A program made the position numbers and the translations under genes. A model generated the notes under the pieces. The model was not told the DNA's origin. It saw nothing but the letters and a program-made list of their open reading frames with translations, and ran no database searches. Of a stretch of 64,000 nt of DNA, positions 45,941 through 55,942 are shown piece after piece. Every line of letters begins with the position of its first letter. The first letter of the stretch is position 1. The stretch is from Sphaerisporangium aureirubrum (lineage in GTDB: Bacteria; Actinomycetota; Actinomycetes; Streptosporangiales; Streptosporangiaceae), in the NCBI RefSeq assembly GCF_042658925.1, contig NZ_JBHSRF010000023.1, forward strand, positions 51,112-115,111. Direction: 5' to 3'.

Positions 45941-46339
45941 ATGAGCGACATCGCGGACGTTCCACCCGCCGTTGTGGGCCGGCTCCGGGTGATCTGCGGG
46001 GAGCTGCCCGGGGCGTACGAGGAGCCGGCGTGGATCGGCCTGCGGTGGCGGATTCGCCGGCGGACGTTCCTGCACGTCTACACCACCGACGAGAGGGGGT
46101 CGGCGTACATCGATATGGACGATCCGGCCATCCTGATGACCTTCCGGGCGCCGCCCGGGGAGTTGGCCGCGCTGGCGCATGCCGGCCCTCCGTTCTTCCG
46201 GGCCGACTGGGGTGTGAATGTCGTGGGAATGGTGCTGGACGACGAGACGGACTGGGCCGAGGTTGCCGAGCTGGTGACGGACAGCTATCGCGTGCAGGCG
46301 CCCCACCGCCTCGCGTTCCGGCTGAAGGCAGGTGGATGA
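45941..46339 (+). CDS. MmcQ/YjbR family protein
   Basis: 132 residues from the ATG at 45941, preceded by GGGAGGTAC. The YjbR fold is recognisable: LRVICGELPGAYEEPAWIGL, then LRWRIRRRTFLHVYT and the C-terminal VAELVTDSYRVQAPHRLAFR. These small double-wing proteins have a CyaY-like fold and a suspected but unproven DNA-binding role. It appears complete and is cargo of transposon 2, next to gene fragments. Confidence 0.8.
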   Translation: MSDIADVPPAVVGRLRVICGELPGAYEEPAWIGLRWRIRRRTFLHVYTTDERGSAYIDMDDPAILMTFRAPPGELAALAHAGPPFFRADWGVNVVGMVLDDETDWAEVAELVTDSYRVQAPHRLAFRLKAGG

Positions 46340-46468
46340 ACCGCCGGCTACCTCCCCACGTTGCCGCTTATCCAGGTTCGGTGCTGAGAAACATTCCTAT
46401 TCACGGTGGGATAGGTCGGGTTGCCGCACTGGCCAGAGATATTTCAGGAGACGATTCCGATGACGACA

Positions 46469-46740
46469 TCACCCAGTGCCGCATGCTCCGGCCGTCTGGC
46501 CGGATTTGCGGGTGCAGTTCATTCCGGGCGTGATCGGCTTCACGAACTGGTAGATGCCTTCGCAGGTCCACCGCGGCGTGACATCGAGGAAGACCTCGCG
46601 TCGTTCGTTGGGGAAGCCCGCATTGCTGGTCTTTCCGTAGCCGGTCGTGACTACCTCGCCGGTCGGCACCGCGCCCTGGCTGGGCAGTGCGGGTGCGATG
46701 AGGGGCTCCGACAGCAAGATGGGCTGGTCAAGCGCAGGAT
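46469..46740 (-). pseudogene. remnant of an unidentified secreted-type protein
   Basis: One minus frame gives GEVVTTGYGKTSNAGFPNER, EVFLDVTPRWTCEGIYQFVK and PITPGMNCTRKSGQTAGACG before a stop at 46469. The low-Arg, Gly/Thr/Cys-rich composition differs from random GC-rich frames and resembles an exported protein tail. No start or 5' end is found; upstream the frame is antisense to the DinB-type gene. Family unknown. Confidence 0.35.
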
Positions 46741-46773
46741 CGCGAGATCGCCGTCCATTGCCGGGACGCGCCT

Positions 46774-47538
46774 TCACTCGGTTCGGGCACCGGCCTCGAG
46801 CACGGTGAGGTCGCGGACCGCATACCGGTGATGCTCGGCCTCTTCCTTGCACACCACCATGAGGCAGCGGCGCATGACGTACTCCCGGTCCGGATATGAG
46901 TCCGCCGGCTTGCGACCACACACCCGATCGAGCTCGGCCTCGGTGAGCTCGTCGACGACCCGGCGCATCGTGGCCATGCGGGCCAGCCGCGGCGCGAGTA
47001 CCTCGTCGAGCGTCGGGGTGGCATCGAGGGTGAGCCCGAGCTTCGCCGATGCTTCGGCCGGCATCCCGCCGCCAGGAAGGCCCAACGGGTGGTACGGCGC
47101 GTCCTCCTCGAGCACGGCGTTGCCGATCCAGGCATCGCCGGCCATCAGCAGATGCCGCTGCGTCTCGACGAACGACCACTCGCCGTCGACCTGCTCGTGC
47201 AGCTTCGCCTCGGGTAGGCGCCTGGCGCGGTCGAGCGTCTCCTCCCATTGCTTCTCGATGGCATCCCAAGCGGCCCGGTATTCGGCGGCGGACGTGGCCT
47301 CACGGGCCAGCACCCGGTTGGGATGCAGCCGGTCGAGCTCGGCCTCGACGTAGGCGGTCACGTCGACGTCGTTGACAACGACACGCTCGAAGCCGCCACC
47401 GAGGGAGACGTTGCCCCCATAGCAGTCCACGATCTTCAGGCCGGTGACGTCGCAGTCGCGAATCTCGAGGCCGGAGAGGTCGCACAGGTGGATGCGGGCA
47501 CCACGGAACTGGTCACTATGGGTGTACTCAGCAGGCAT
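46774..47538 (-). CDS. DinB-like (DinB_2) protein with short pentapeptide-like N-terminus
   Basis: 254 residues from the ATG at 47538 (MPAEYTHSDQFRG). The first 40 residues read like pentapeptide repeats (FRGARIHLCDLSGLEIRDCD, VTGLKIVDC). A four-helix DinB-type domain follows at about 75-250 (WSFVETQRHLLMAGDAWIGN, VVDELTEAELDRV, MVVCKEEAEHHRYAVRDLTV), with His residues at the three positions typical of the metal site of DinB_2 thiol-transferase-like enzymes. It looks intact and is cargo of transposon 2. Confidence 0.82.
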   Translation of the reverse strand: MPAEYTHSDQFRGARIHLCDLSGLEIRDCDVTGLKIVDCYGGNVSLGGGFERVVVNDVDVTAYVEAELDRLHPNRVLAREATSAAEYRAAWDAIEKQWEETLDRARRLPEAKLHEQVDGEWSFVETQRHLLMAGDAWIGNAVLEEDAPYHPLGLPGGGMPAEASAKLGLTLDATPTLDEVLAPRLARMATMRRVVDELTEAELDRVCGRKPADSYPDREYVMRRCLMVVCKEEAEHHRYAVRDLTVLEAGARTE

Positions 47539-47758
47539 CGGGACAGTTTCCCGTATCCGTCCCGCCCGCGCCAGTGAATGGCACAACGTGAGGGTTGCGT
47601 GTTGCGTCCGGGTGGGGGAGTGCGGGATCGAGCATCTTGGCGAGCGCTCGACGATCGCTCCGGACTCAGGCGGACCGGGCAATCGCCCGATACCGGAAGC
47701 GGGGCCGCGTCCCTAGCTTGGAAATCAGCAAGAGATCACGACGAACTTGGAGTGAAAG

Positions 47759-47920
47759 ATGAAGATCGACCACCGCATCGTCATCGTGGGCGCCGGTTAC
47801 ACGGGCATGTTCAACGCCATCCGGCTGGCGATCGAAGCCGGCATGACCTTCGCACTCCCTGTCATCTGTGACCTCGGGCAGGGCCGTGCCGCCTTCGGGG
47901 GGACCGTTCTGGTGGAATGA
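47759..47920 (+). pseudogene. FAD/NAD(P)-dependent oxidoreductase N-terminal fragment
   Basis: ATG at 47759 after GGAGTGAAAG. MKIDHRIVIVGAGYTGMFNA-IRLAIEAGMT is the dinucleotide-binding start (G-A-G-Y-T-G) of NADH dehydrogenase-like flavoproteins. After about 30 residues homology is lost and the frame closes at 47920 (53 residues). The promoter and ribosome site survive, the rest of the gene does not. The breakpoint lies about 150 bases before the res-like region, so a recombination event may have trimmed it. Confidence 0.65.
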
Positions 47921-48070
47921 GATCTGTCCTCGAGGACGCGGTTCACACCCAACCGCGCTCTTGGCCAGGGCGCGGGGGTGGACCTGCAACGGAACCGTTT
48001 CTCCTCTTACAGCGATCGCGAGCCTGGTATCCGCGTGAGCCTTGGAGGGCCGACGACGACAACGCAGTGC

Positions 48071-48187
48071 TTCATAGGTGGTCACTTATGAAACAGAGAG
48101 CACCCGGCTCCGGCGATAGGCGCCGACCAGGGCCGCCCGGGCGAGAATCGTTTCACGCCGTGTTTCAAATCGACTCATGAAACGATT
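48071..48187. promoter_or_regulatory. res-like resolution site upstream of the resolvase
   Basis: Two dyads lie directly upstream of the resolvase start: TTCATAGGTGGTCACTTATG-AA (48071-48092) with arms TTCATA/TATGAA and inner GTG/CAC, and AATCGTTTCA (48146-48155) with TGAAACGATT (48178-48187), which has an extra GTTTCA inside. Tn3-family res sites consist of two or three such resolvase-binding dyads adjacent to tnpR, and this array also could carry the resolvase promoter. Confidence 0.6.
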
Positions 48188-48192
48188 TTCGG

Positions 48193-49086
48193 GTGAGTGA
48201 CACCACGGAAGCGTTCCTGCGGGTGGAGACCTTCGCCTGCCCGATGTCGACGTGCGGAGTCCCGGCTGGATCACCGTGCCGGACGACCAAGAACCGGGTG
48301 GCCGTCCAATACCACACCGCCCGGTTCAAGCTCGTGCCCGCGCTGGCGAAGGTGCTGAACGTGCTGACCCCGGCGCTACGGCGGCCGGGCACCGCCTGGA
48401 CCCGGCTGCCCGCACCTCCCGCAGCCACCGCGCCGACCGGGCACGCCAAGATCGGCTACGCACGCGCCTCCACCGCCCGCCAATCCCTGGATACCCAACT
48501 CGACGCCCTGAAGACGGCTGGGGTACCCCGCGTCTTCTCCGAGAAGGTCTCCACCCGCATCACGACCCGCCCCGAACTCGAACGCGCCATCGCGCACGCT
48601 GCGGACCTGCGCGCCTCCGGCGTCGCCGTCACTCTCGTCGTGCACGAGCACAAGCGGCTCGGCCGCGGCCTGGAACTCGCAGAGCTCGCCGAACGGCTGC
48701 GCGCCGGCGACATCGGCCTGGAATTCCTCACCGGCGAACTCCAAGGCCACCACGACCCCGGCGGTATCGTGTTCACCGTCCTGGCCGCCCTGTCCGGCAT
48801 GGAACGCGAGTACATCCGCGACAAGACCCTCGACGGCCACGAGTCCGCCCGAGTCCGCGGCAAGAACATCGGCGGCGCCACCGTCACCGACCCCGCCATG
48901 CTGTCCATGGCCCTGCATCTACGCGACCAAGGACAGAGCCTGCGCGACATCGCCGCCCAACTCCTCATCACCCAAGGCAAGAAGAAGGGCAAACGACCCT
49001 CACCCGCCACCGTCATGCGAATGCTCCGCGACCACGACGAACACGCCACAGCGGCCGAGACCAACGAGATAGAGCTGGCCCGCTGA
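48193..49086 (+). CDS. tnpR: serine resolvase with N-terminal zinc-finger-like segment
   Basis: 297 residues from a GTG at 48193. Residues 1-75 carry a probable zinc site: Cys16, Cys21, Cys29 and His41 in CPMSTCGVPAGSPC...YHTARF, a pattern seen in actinobacterial phage and mobile proteins. The resolvase domain follows: KIGYARASTARQSLDTQ with catalytic Ser93, EHKRLGRGLELAELAERLR, FTVLAALSGMEREYIRDKTL, and a C-terminal HTH (LRDQGQSLRDIAAQLLITQG). Ordinary Tn3 resolvases are about 185 residues and lack the front segment. It sits beside a res-like dyad array and ends 15 bases before the right repeat of transposon 2. It appears intact. Confidence 0.88.
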   Translation: MSDTTEAFLRVETFACPMSTCGVPAGSPCRTTKNRVAVQYHTARFKLVPALAKVLNVLTPALRRPGTAWTRLPAPPAATAPTGHAKIGYARASTARQSLDTQLDALKTAGVPRVFSEKVSTRITTRPELERAIAHAADLRASGVAVTLVVHEHKRLGRGLELAELAERLRAGDIGLEFLTGELQGHHDPGGIVFTVLAALSGMEREYIRDKTLDGHESARVRGKNIGGATVTDPAMLSMALHLRDQGQSLRDIAAQLLITQGKKKGKRPSPATVMRMLRDHDEHATAAETNEIELAR

Positions 49087-49100
49087 CGAGCACCAAAGCT

Positions 49101-49131
49101 CTACCTTGCGGCTCGCCGTAGCTTCAGGAGT
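49101..49131 (-). repeat. right inverted repeat of transposon 2
   Basis: Reverse complement starts ACTCCTGAAGCTACGGCGAG; 29 of 31 positions match the left repeat. Confidence 0.85.
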
Positions 49132-49140
49132 CCTGGGCCG

Positions 49141-49662
49141 TCACAGTGGGTGGTCGGCCGGGTGGTCGTCGTCGTGATCTAGGAGTGCTGTGATTCGCGG
49201 CCAGGCGTAGTAGACCTCGGCGGGGGGGACCTCTCCGGCGAGGACGCCGCCGAGGGAGGTGTAGAAGGCGCGGGCCCGTTCGTTTACGGCCAGTACACGG
49301 ATCACCAGGGAGCCGTGTCCGTCGGTGTGCAGGTCGGCTGCCGCCGCCCGCACCAGGGTGCGGCCGTGGCCTTGGGCCTGACGAGCGGGACGGACCGCTA
49401 GTGCGTAGATCTCGGCGTCGAAGCCCAGCTCCGGAGCCGCGGGGCCTCCCATGACCAGGCCGGCGATCGTGCCGTCCGGCAGTTCGGCGATCCTGGTGTG
49501 ATGGGGGCGGGGCCGTTCGGCCGCCTCCTTGAGGAGAGTCCGGCGCCAGTTGGCGGCGGATTGCTCGCGGGTGACGTCGAAGTCCTCGAACTGGGCGAAC
49601 GCGGCGCAGGTGATCTCGGCCATGACGTCCGCGTCGGGCGGGAGGGCGTAACGGATCGGCAT
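49141..49662 (-). CDS. GNAT family N-acetyltransferase
   Basis: 173 residues. The GNAT fold is shown by MPIRYALPPDADVMAEITCA, the acetyl-CoA loop region LAVRPARQAQGHGRTLVRAA (a variant R-x-x-G-x-G/A signature) and the closing VLAVNERARAFYTSLGGVLA. The acceptor is unknown. The stop codon lies 10 bases from transposon 2's right repeat, so the element landed just past this gene without damaging it but may have cut its terminator. Confidence 0.87.
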   Translation of the reverse strand: MPIRYALPPDADVMAEITCAAFAQFEDFDVTREQSAANWRRTLLKEAAERPRPHHTRIAELPDGTIAGLVMGGPAAPELGFDAEIYALAVRPARQAQGHGRTLVRAAAADLHTDGHGSLVIRVLAVNERARAFYTSLGGVLAGEVPPAEVYYAWPRITALLDHDDDHPADHPL

Positions 49663-49724
49663 GAGCGGAGACTACGGCGAGGTTCCGGTCGCCGTGGGAG
49701 ACGGCGGGCCTGGAGCGCCCGGCG

Positions 49725-50462
49725 TCACCAGGGGATGACGCCGGCGTCCTCGAAGAACGAGCCGGTCGGGCCGCCGTCGGGCAGCGTGGCGAGGCGGATC
49801 GCGGTGGCCGCGCCCTGTTCGGGGGTGCGGGGCCCGTAGAAGCCGGTGAAGTCGGTGGCGACCAGGCCGGGGCAGGCGGCGTTGATCAGGATGTTCGTGC
49901 CGGCGAGCTGCCGGGCGTACTGCACGGTGACGGCGTTGAGGAAGGTCTTCGACGGTGAGTAGGCCGCCATGACGGGGCCGATCTCGATGTCCGGGTCCGC
50001 CTGCCGGGTCAGGGAGGCGACGGCGCTGGAGACGTTGACGACGCGTGGCGACGCCGAGCGACGCAGCAGCGGCAGCATCGCGTTGGTCACCCGGATGACA
50101 CCGATGACGTTGGTCTCCACGACGGCGCGGACCACGTCCAGGTCGAGCGTGGTCGGGTCCTGCGCCCATCCCGGGCCCGTCTCTCCCGAGATGCCGGCGT
50201 TGTTGACCAGGACGTCCAGGCGCCCGGCCCGCCGTTCGACCAGTTCCGCGGCATCGGTGACGCTCCGGCCGCTGGTCACGTCCAGCGGCACCCCGAACGC
50301 GTCCACCCCTGCGGCGCGCAGCTTCTCGACGGCGGTCTCGCGCCGGGCCTGGTCGCGGGCCCCCACGCCCACGCGGTACCCGAGGGCGCCCAGCCCGGCC
50401 GCGATCTCGTACCCGATTCCCTTGTTCGCGCCGGTCACCAGCGCGATCCTCGTTTCGCTCAT
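49725..50462 (-). CDS. short-chain dehydrogenase/reductase
   Basis: 245 residues. Classical SDR: TGANKGIGYEIAAGLG at residues 10-25 for NADPH, LDVLVNNAGISG, the Ser in VVNVSSAVASL and the YxxxK pair in AYSPSKTFLNAV. These plant-carbonyl-reductase-like SDRs act on carbonyl substrates with NADPH. It is divergent from a LysR gene with a perfect dyad between them; in this arrangement the LysR protein usually controls the SDR. Confidence 0.9.
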   Translation of the reverse strand: MSETRIALVTGANKGIGYEIAAGLGALGYRVGVGARDQARRETAVEKLRAAGVDAFGVPLDVTSGRSVTDAAELVERRAGRLDVLVNNAGISGETGPGWAQDPTTLDLDVVRAVVETNVIGVIRVTNAMLPLLRRSASPRVVNVSSAVASLTRQADPDIEIGPVMAAYSPSKTFLNAVTVQYARQLAGTNILINAACPGLVATDFTGFYGPRTPEQGAATAIRLATLPDGGPTGSFFEDAGVIPW

Positions 50463-50517
50463 GCCGTTGATGCTGGCTCGCGGGCGGGGGACGCATCCAA
50501 CACCGATACGGTGCCCT

Positions 50518-50538
50518 GTGATACCCGGCAGGTATCAC
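50518..50538. promoter_or_regulatory. LysR operator dyad
   Basis: GTGATACC-CGGCA-GGTATCAC: perfect 8-bp arms containing the T-N11-A core of LysR-binding sites (ATACCCGGCAGGTAT). It lies 18 bases upstream of the chosen LysR start and 56 from the SDR start; a smaller dyad CACCG-ATA-CGGTG is adjacent (50501-50513). Confidence 0.8.
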
Positions 50539-50555
50539 GGGGCTATGCTGTGGCC

Positions 50556-51419
50556 GTGGACACCTTGGAGACACGCGAGCTGAGATACTTCCTGACCGTC
50601 GCCGAGGAACTGCACTTCGGCCGCGCCGCCGAGCGCCTCGGCATGGCCCAGCCACCGCTGTCCCGGGCGATCCAGCGGCTCGAACGGCGCCTCGGCGTCA
50701 CCCTGCTGCAACGCAACCGCCGCGGCGTCTCCCTGACCGGCGCCGGAGAGGTGCTGCTGCACGAGGGCCGCGCGGCCCTCGACGCGACCACCGCCGCCGC
50801 CCGCCGCACCCGCCGCGCCGGTGGCGCCGACGGCCCGGGTGGCTCCCGCAACCGCCTGGTGCTGGCGGTGAAGGCCGCCGGGTCGCACGAGCTGCTGCAG
50901 AAGCTCCTCCACGCCTACGCGGCCGAGCCCGGCGCCGCCGAGATCGAGGTGCTGCCGTGCGGCATCTGCGAGCAGGAAGGGCTGCTGCGCGACGGCAGCG
51001 CCGACGTGGCGCTCCTGCACACGCCGTTCAACTCCCTCGCCGGGTTCGACAGCGAGGAACTGATGACCGAGGGGCAGATCGCCATCCTTCCCGCCGGGCA
51101 CCCCCTCGCCGCGCGCCGGACGTTGTCCCTGGCCGACGTCAGCGACGTCCCCGATCTTCCGCTCGCCCGCTGGCCCAGCGACGGCATCTACCCACCCGGC
51201 CCGGGCCCCGAGATCCGCGACCAGACGCAGCTGGCCCAGCTGATCGCCCTCGGACGCACCGTGAGCGTCCTGCCCGACTCCGCCCGCGCCTGGCTGTGGG
51301 CCGAGCACGCCGCCGTCCCCTTGACCGACGCGCCCCCCGTCGTCACCCACATCGCCTGGCCCGCGCACAGCCGCTCCCTGGCCCTGGCCGGACTGATCCG
51401 CACGGCCGCACAGCTATGA
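50556..51419 (+). CDS. LysR family transcriptional regulator
   Basis: 287 residues from the GTG at 50556 (VDTLETRELRYFLTVAEELH); an earlier start would place the operator inside the gene. N-terminal winged HTH at about 5-65 (FGRAAERLGMAQPPLSRAIQ, RLERRLGVTLLQRNRRGVSL), then the periplasmic-binding-like effector domain, which appears slightly shortened at the C-terminus. Divergent from the SDR gene and its probable regulator. Confidence 0.9.
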   Translation: MDTLETRELRYFLTVAEELHFGRAAERLGMAQPPLSRAIQRLERRLGVTLLQRNRRGVSLTGAGEVLLHEGRAALDATTAAARRTRRAGGADGPGGSRNRLVLAVKAAGSHELLQKLLHAYAAEPGAAEIEVLPCGICEQEGLLRDGSADVALLHTPFNSLAGFDSEELMTEGQIAILPAGHPLAARRTLSLADVSDVPDLPLARWPSDGIYPPGPGPEIRDQTQLAQLIALGRTVSVLPDSARAWLWAEHAAVPLTDAPPVVTHIAWPAHSRSLALAGLIRTAAQL

Positions 51420-51462
51420 CCCTCGCGCACCACCGGCACGACCCGACGGCCCGGTTAGGAAA

Positions 51463-51942
51463 ATGTCGGTGCGGCGTGGCACGATTTCGCAGGTGACGAG
51501 CAGAACCACCGCGGCGCAGCACCTGCGTGACCTCGCGCTGCTGCGGCGCGTCCGTGACCGGATCGACCGTGAGTACGCCAAGCCGCTGGACGTCGAAGCC
51601 CTCGCCCGCGGCGTGAACATGTCGTCGGGGCACCTCAGCCGCGAGTTCAAGCGCGCCTACGGTGAGTCGCCGTACGGTTACCTGATGACGCGGCGCATCG
51701 AGCGCGCGATGGCGCTGCTGCGCCGCGGCGATCTCAGCGTCACCGAGGTGTGCTTCGAGGTCGGCTGCTCGTCGCTCGGGACCTTCAGCACCCGTTTCAC
51801 CGAGCTGGTCGGCGTTCCCCCCAGCACCTACCGGCGCCGCGCGGCGGGGGCGGCGGCGGGGATGCCGTCGTGCGTCGCCAAGCAGGTGACGCGACCGATC
51901 AGGAATCGAGAAGCGCCGGTCAGCGAGCCGCAACTAGCCTGA
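51463..51942 (+). CDS. small AraC family regulator (HTH only)
   Basis: 159 residues, essentially only the DNA-binding domain: LRRVRDRIDREYAKPLDVEA, LARGVNMSSGHLSREFKRAY, GESPYGYLMTRRIERAMALL and SVTEVCFEVGCSSLGTFSTR. There is no sensor domain, as in SoxS-like or VOC-linked AraC proteins. The gene lies 5 bases upstream of a VOC-family gene, and such pairs are common in actinomycetes; the regulator probably controls its neighbour. Confidence 0.87.
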   Translation: MSVRRGTISQVTSRTTAAQHLRDLALLRRVRDRIDREYAKPLDVEALARGVNMSSGHLSREFKRAYGESPYGYLMTRRIERAMALLRRGDLSVTEVCFEVGCSSLGTFSTRFTELVGVPPSTYRRRAAGAAAGMPSCVAKQVTRPIRNREAPVSEPQLA

Positions 51943-51947
51943 CGGGC

Positions 51948-52358
51948 ATGGACATAACCATTCATTTCAGCTTCCTGCCGCACACCGACCCGGACGCCTC
52001 GCTGGCTTTCTACCGCGACACCCTCGGCTTCGAGGTCCGCAACGACGTGGGATACGACGGGATGCGCTGGATCACGGTCGGCCCTCCCGGCCAGCCCGGC
52101 ACCTCCATCGTCCTGTCGCCGCCCGGCGCCGACCCCGGCATCACCGCCGACGAGCGCCACACCATCCTGGAGATGATGGCCAAGGGCACCTACACCAGCA
52201 TCGTGCTGGCCACCGCCGACCTCGACGGCACCTTCGAGCGCGTGCAGGCCAGCGGCGCCGAGGTCGTCCAGGAGCCGATCGAGCAGCCCTACGGGGTCCG
52301 CGACTGCGCCTTCCGCGACCCCGCGGGCAACATGGTCCGCATCAACGAGCGCCGCTGA
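51948..52358 (+). CDS. VOC family (glyoxalase/bleomycin-resistance-like) protein
   Basis: 136 residues from the ATG at 51948. Two beta-alpha-beta-beta-beta modules: HFSFLPHTDPDASLAFYRDT-LGFEV and SIVLATADLDGTFERVQASG followed by YGVRDCAFRDPAGNMVRINE with the usual D-P-x-G-N turn and C-terminal Glu metal ligand. Function within the superfamily (lyase, dioxygenase, drug binding) cannot be assigned. Probably co-transcribed with the small AraC gene. Confidence 0.87.
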   Translation: MDITIHFSFLPHTDPDASLAFYRDTLGFEVRNDVGYDGMRWITVGPPGQPGTSIVLSPPGADPGITADERHTILEMMAKGTYTSIVLATADLDGTFERVQASGAEVVQEPIEQPYGVRDCAFRDPAGNMVRINERR

Positions 52359-52471
52359 GCCGTCCGGCGACCACAGCCGCGACCTGCGCATAAGCTCACC
52401 AGCGACCAACACCCGGCGGACCGGCCCGTCCGCCACCAAACCCGGCATCACATTCACGACAGGAGTCGACC

Positions 52472-52810
52472 ATGACCACCCCGGCGATCAAGACGGTACT
52501 GCACCCGGTGTCCGACCTGGCGAAGGCCAAGGCGGTGTACGCCGCCCTGCTCGGCGTGCAGCCGCAGACCGACTCGTCCTACTACGTCGGCTTCGAGGCC
52601 GGCGGCCAGCAGATCGGGCTGGTGCCCGGCAGCGGCATGACCTCGCCGGTGGCCTACTGGCACGTGCCGGACATCGAGGCCAAGCTGGCCGAGGTGACCG
52701 CCGCGGGTGCCATCGTGAAGGAGGCCGCGCACGACGTCGGCGGCGGCCGACTGGTGGCCACCGTCACCGACCCCGACGGCAACGTCCTCGGCCTGCTCCA
52801 GGACAGCTGA
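52472..52810 (+). CDS. VOC family protein
   Basis: 112 residues from the ATG at 52472. TVLHPVSDLAKAKAVYAALL-GVQP opens the first module, YYVGFEAGGQQIGLVPG and PVAYWHVPDIEAKLAEVTAA form the centre, and VTDPDGNVLGLLQDS ends it. It is a short VOC protein of the kind annotated as glyoxalase. A ribosome site (ACAGGAG) lies upstream. It is followed after 61 bases by the UvrA-like gene, possibly co-transcribed. Confidence 0.87.
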   Translation: MTTPAIKTVLHPVSDLAKAKAVYAALLGVQPQTDSSYYVGFEAGGQQIGLVPGSGMTSPVAYWHVPDIEAKLAEVTAAGAIVKEAAHDVGGGRLVATVTDPDGNVLGLLQDS

Positions 52811-52871
52811 GCGCTCGCCCCCGGGCACGACGAGGACCGCGAAGGCAGCCCCCCGTAACGATGGAGAGACG

Positions 52872-55268
<2,397 letters not shown>

Positions 55269-55317
55269 CCGGCGGCCCGCCGCGCCGCCGCGTCCGGGTC
55301 GCGGGTCCGCGACACGG

Positions 55318-55728
55318 TCAGGCGGTGCGGCGGGAGCGGGCCAGAGCCAGCCCGCCGAGGACCATGGAGATCAGGCCGATCACCAGGGCCACGTAGCCCC
55401 CGACTATCCCGTAGCCGGTGCCGGGACCGCCTTCGGCGGCGGCCACGACCAGCCCGCCGCCGGCCGCGCCGGCCGCGCCCGCCGCCAGGGCCGCCACGGC
55501 CCCCCTGCCTCTGCTCCTGGTGCCGGTGCGACCGGTGGCGCGGGCCAGGGCCAGGCCGCCGACGACGACACCGGCCAGCCCGAGCGCCGCGGCCACCAGG
55601 GACCAGAAACGACCGGCGGTCAAGCCGGTGGTGCTGACGGGGTCCGGCTGGACCAGGACGTACGCGGCCGCCGGCGTGGCGAGCCCGGGCAGGGCGGCCG
55701 CGGCGGCGAGCAGGTTACGGACGGACAC
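55318..55728 (-). CDS. small membrane protein (DUF6223-like)
   Basis: 136 residues. An N-terminal signal-like segment (LLAAAAALPGLATPAAAYVL) is followed by three hydrophobic spans (FWSLVAAALGLAGVVVGGLA, AVAALAAGAAGAAGGGLVVA, GYVALVIGLISMVLGGLALA). It resembles the DUF6223 group of actinomycete membrane proteins. It is convergent with the UvrA-like gene and lies beside a two-component system, with no clear operon partner. Confidence 0.7.
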   Translation of the reverse strand: MSVRNLLAAAAALPGLATPAAAYVLVQPDPVSTTGLTAGRFWSLVAAALGLAGVVVGGLALARATGRTGTRSRGRGAVAALAAGAAGAAGGGLVVAAAEGGPGTGYGIVGGYVALVIGLISMVLGGLALARSRRTA

Positions 55729-55942
55729 GAGGTGCTCCTTCTACGACTGGACGTCGTCCGAGCATGTCCGCCGGACCCGCCGCGGGGCGTCCTGCCGGCG
55801 CAGGCACTTCGCGCTGCCGCCGGAGGCGCACCCGGCGGCCCTCGGATGCCGCGGGCGCCGCGGAAGGTACCGCGGGCGCGGTAGGCGGCCGATCGTCCGT
55901 GCGCAGGAGTCGCCCGTGCGAACCTGCGGTTAGGGTGCGCGC

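Larger units (their letters stand above)
43381..49131. mobile_element. transposon 2: 5.75-kb defective Tn3-type element
   Basis: Bounded by near-perfect inverted repeats (43381-43411 and 49101-49131, 29 of 31 matching). tnpA starts just inside the left repeat and the serine resolvase ends 15 bases before the right repeat, a Tn3-family plan. The repeat does not begin with GGGG and no 5-bp target duplication is visible, so the ends may have been altered or extend a few bases further. tnpA has lost its catalytic core. Backbone genes flank it: the reductase on the left, the GNAT gene on the right, whose stop is 10 bases outside. Confidence 0.8.
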
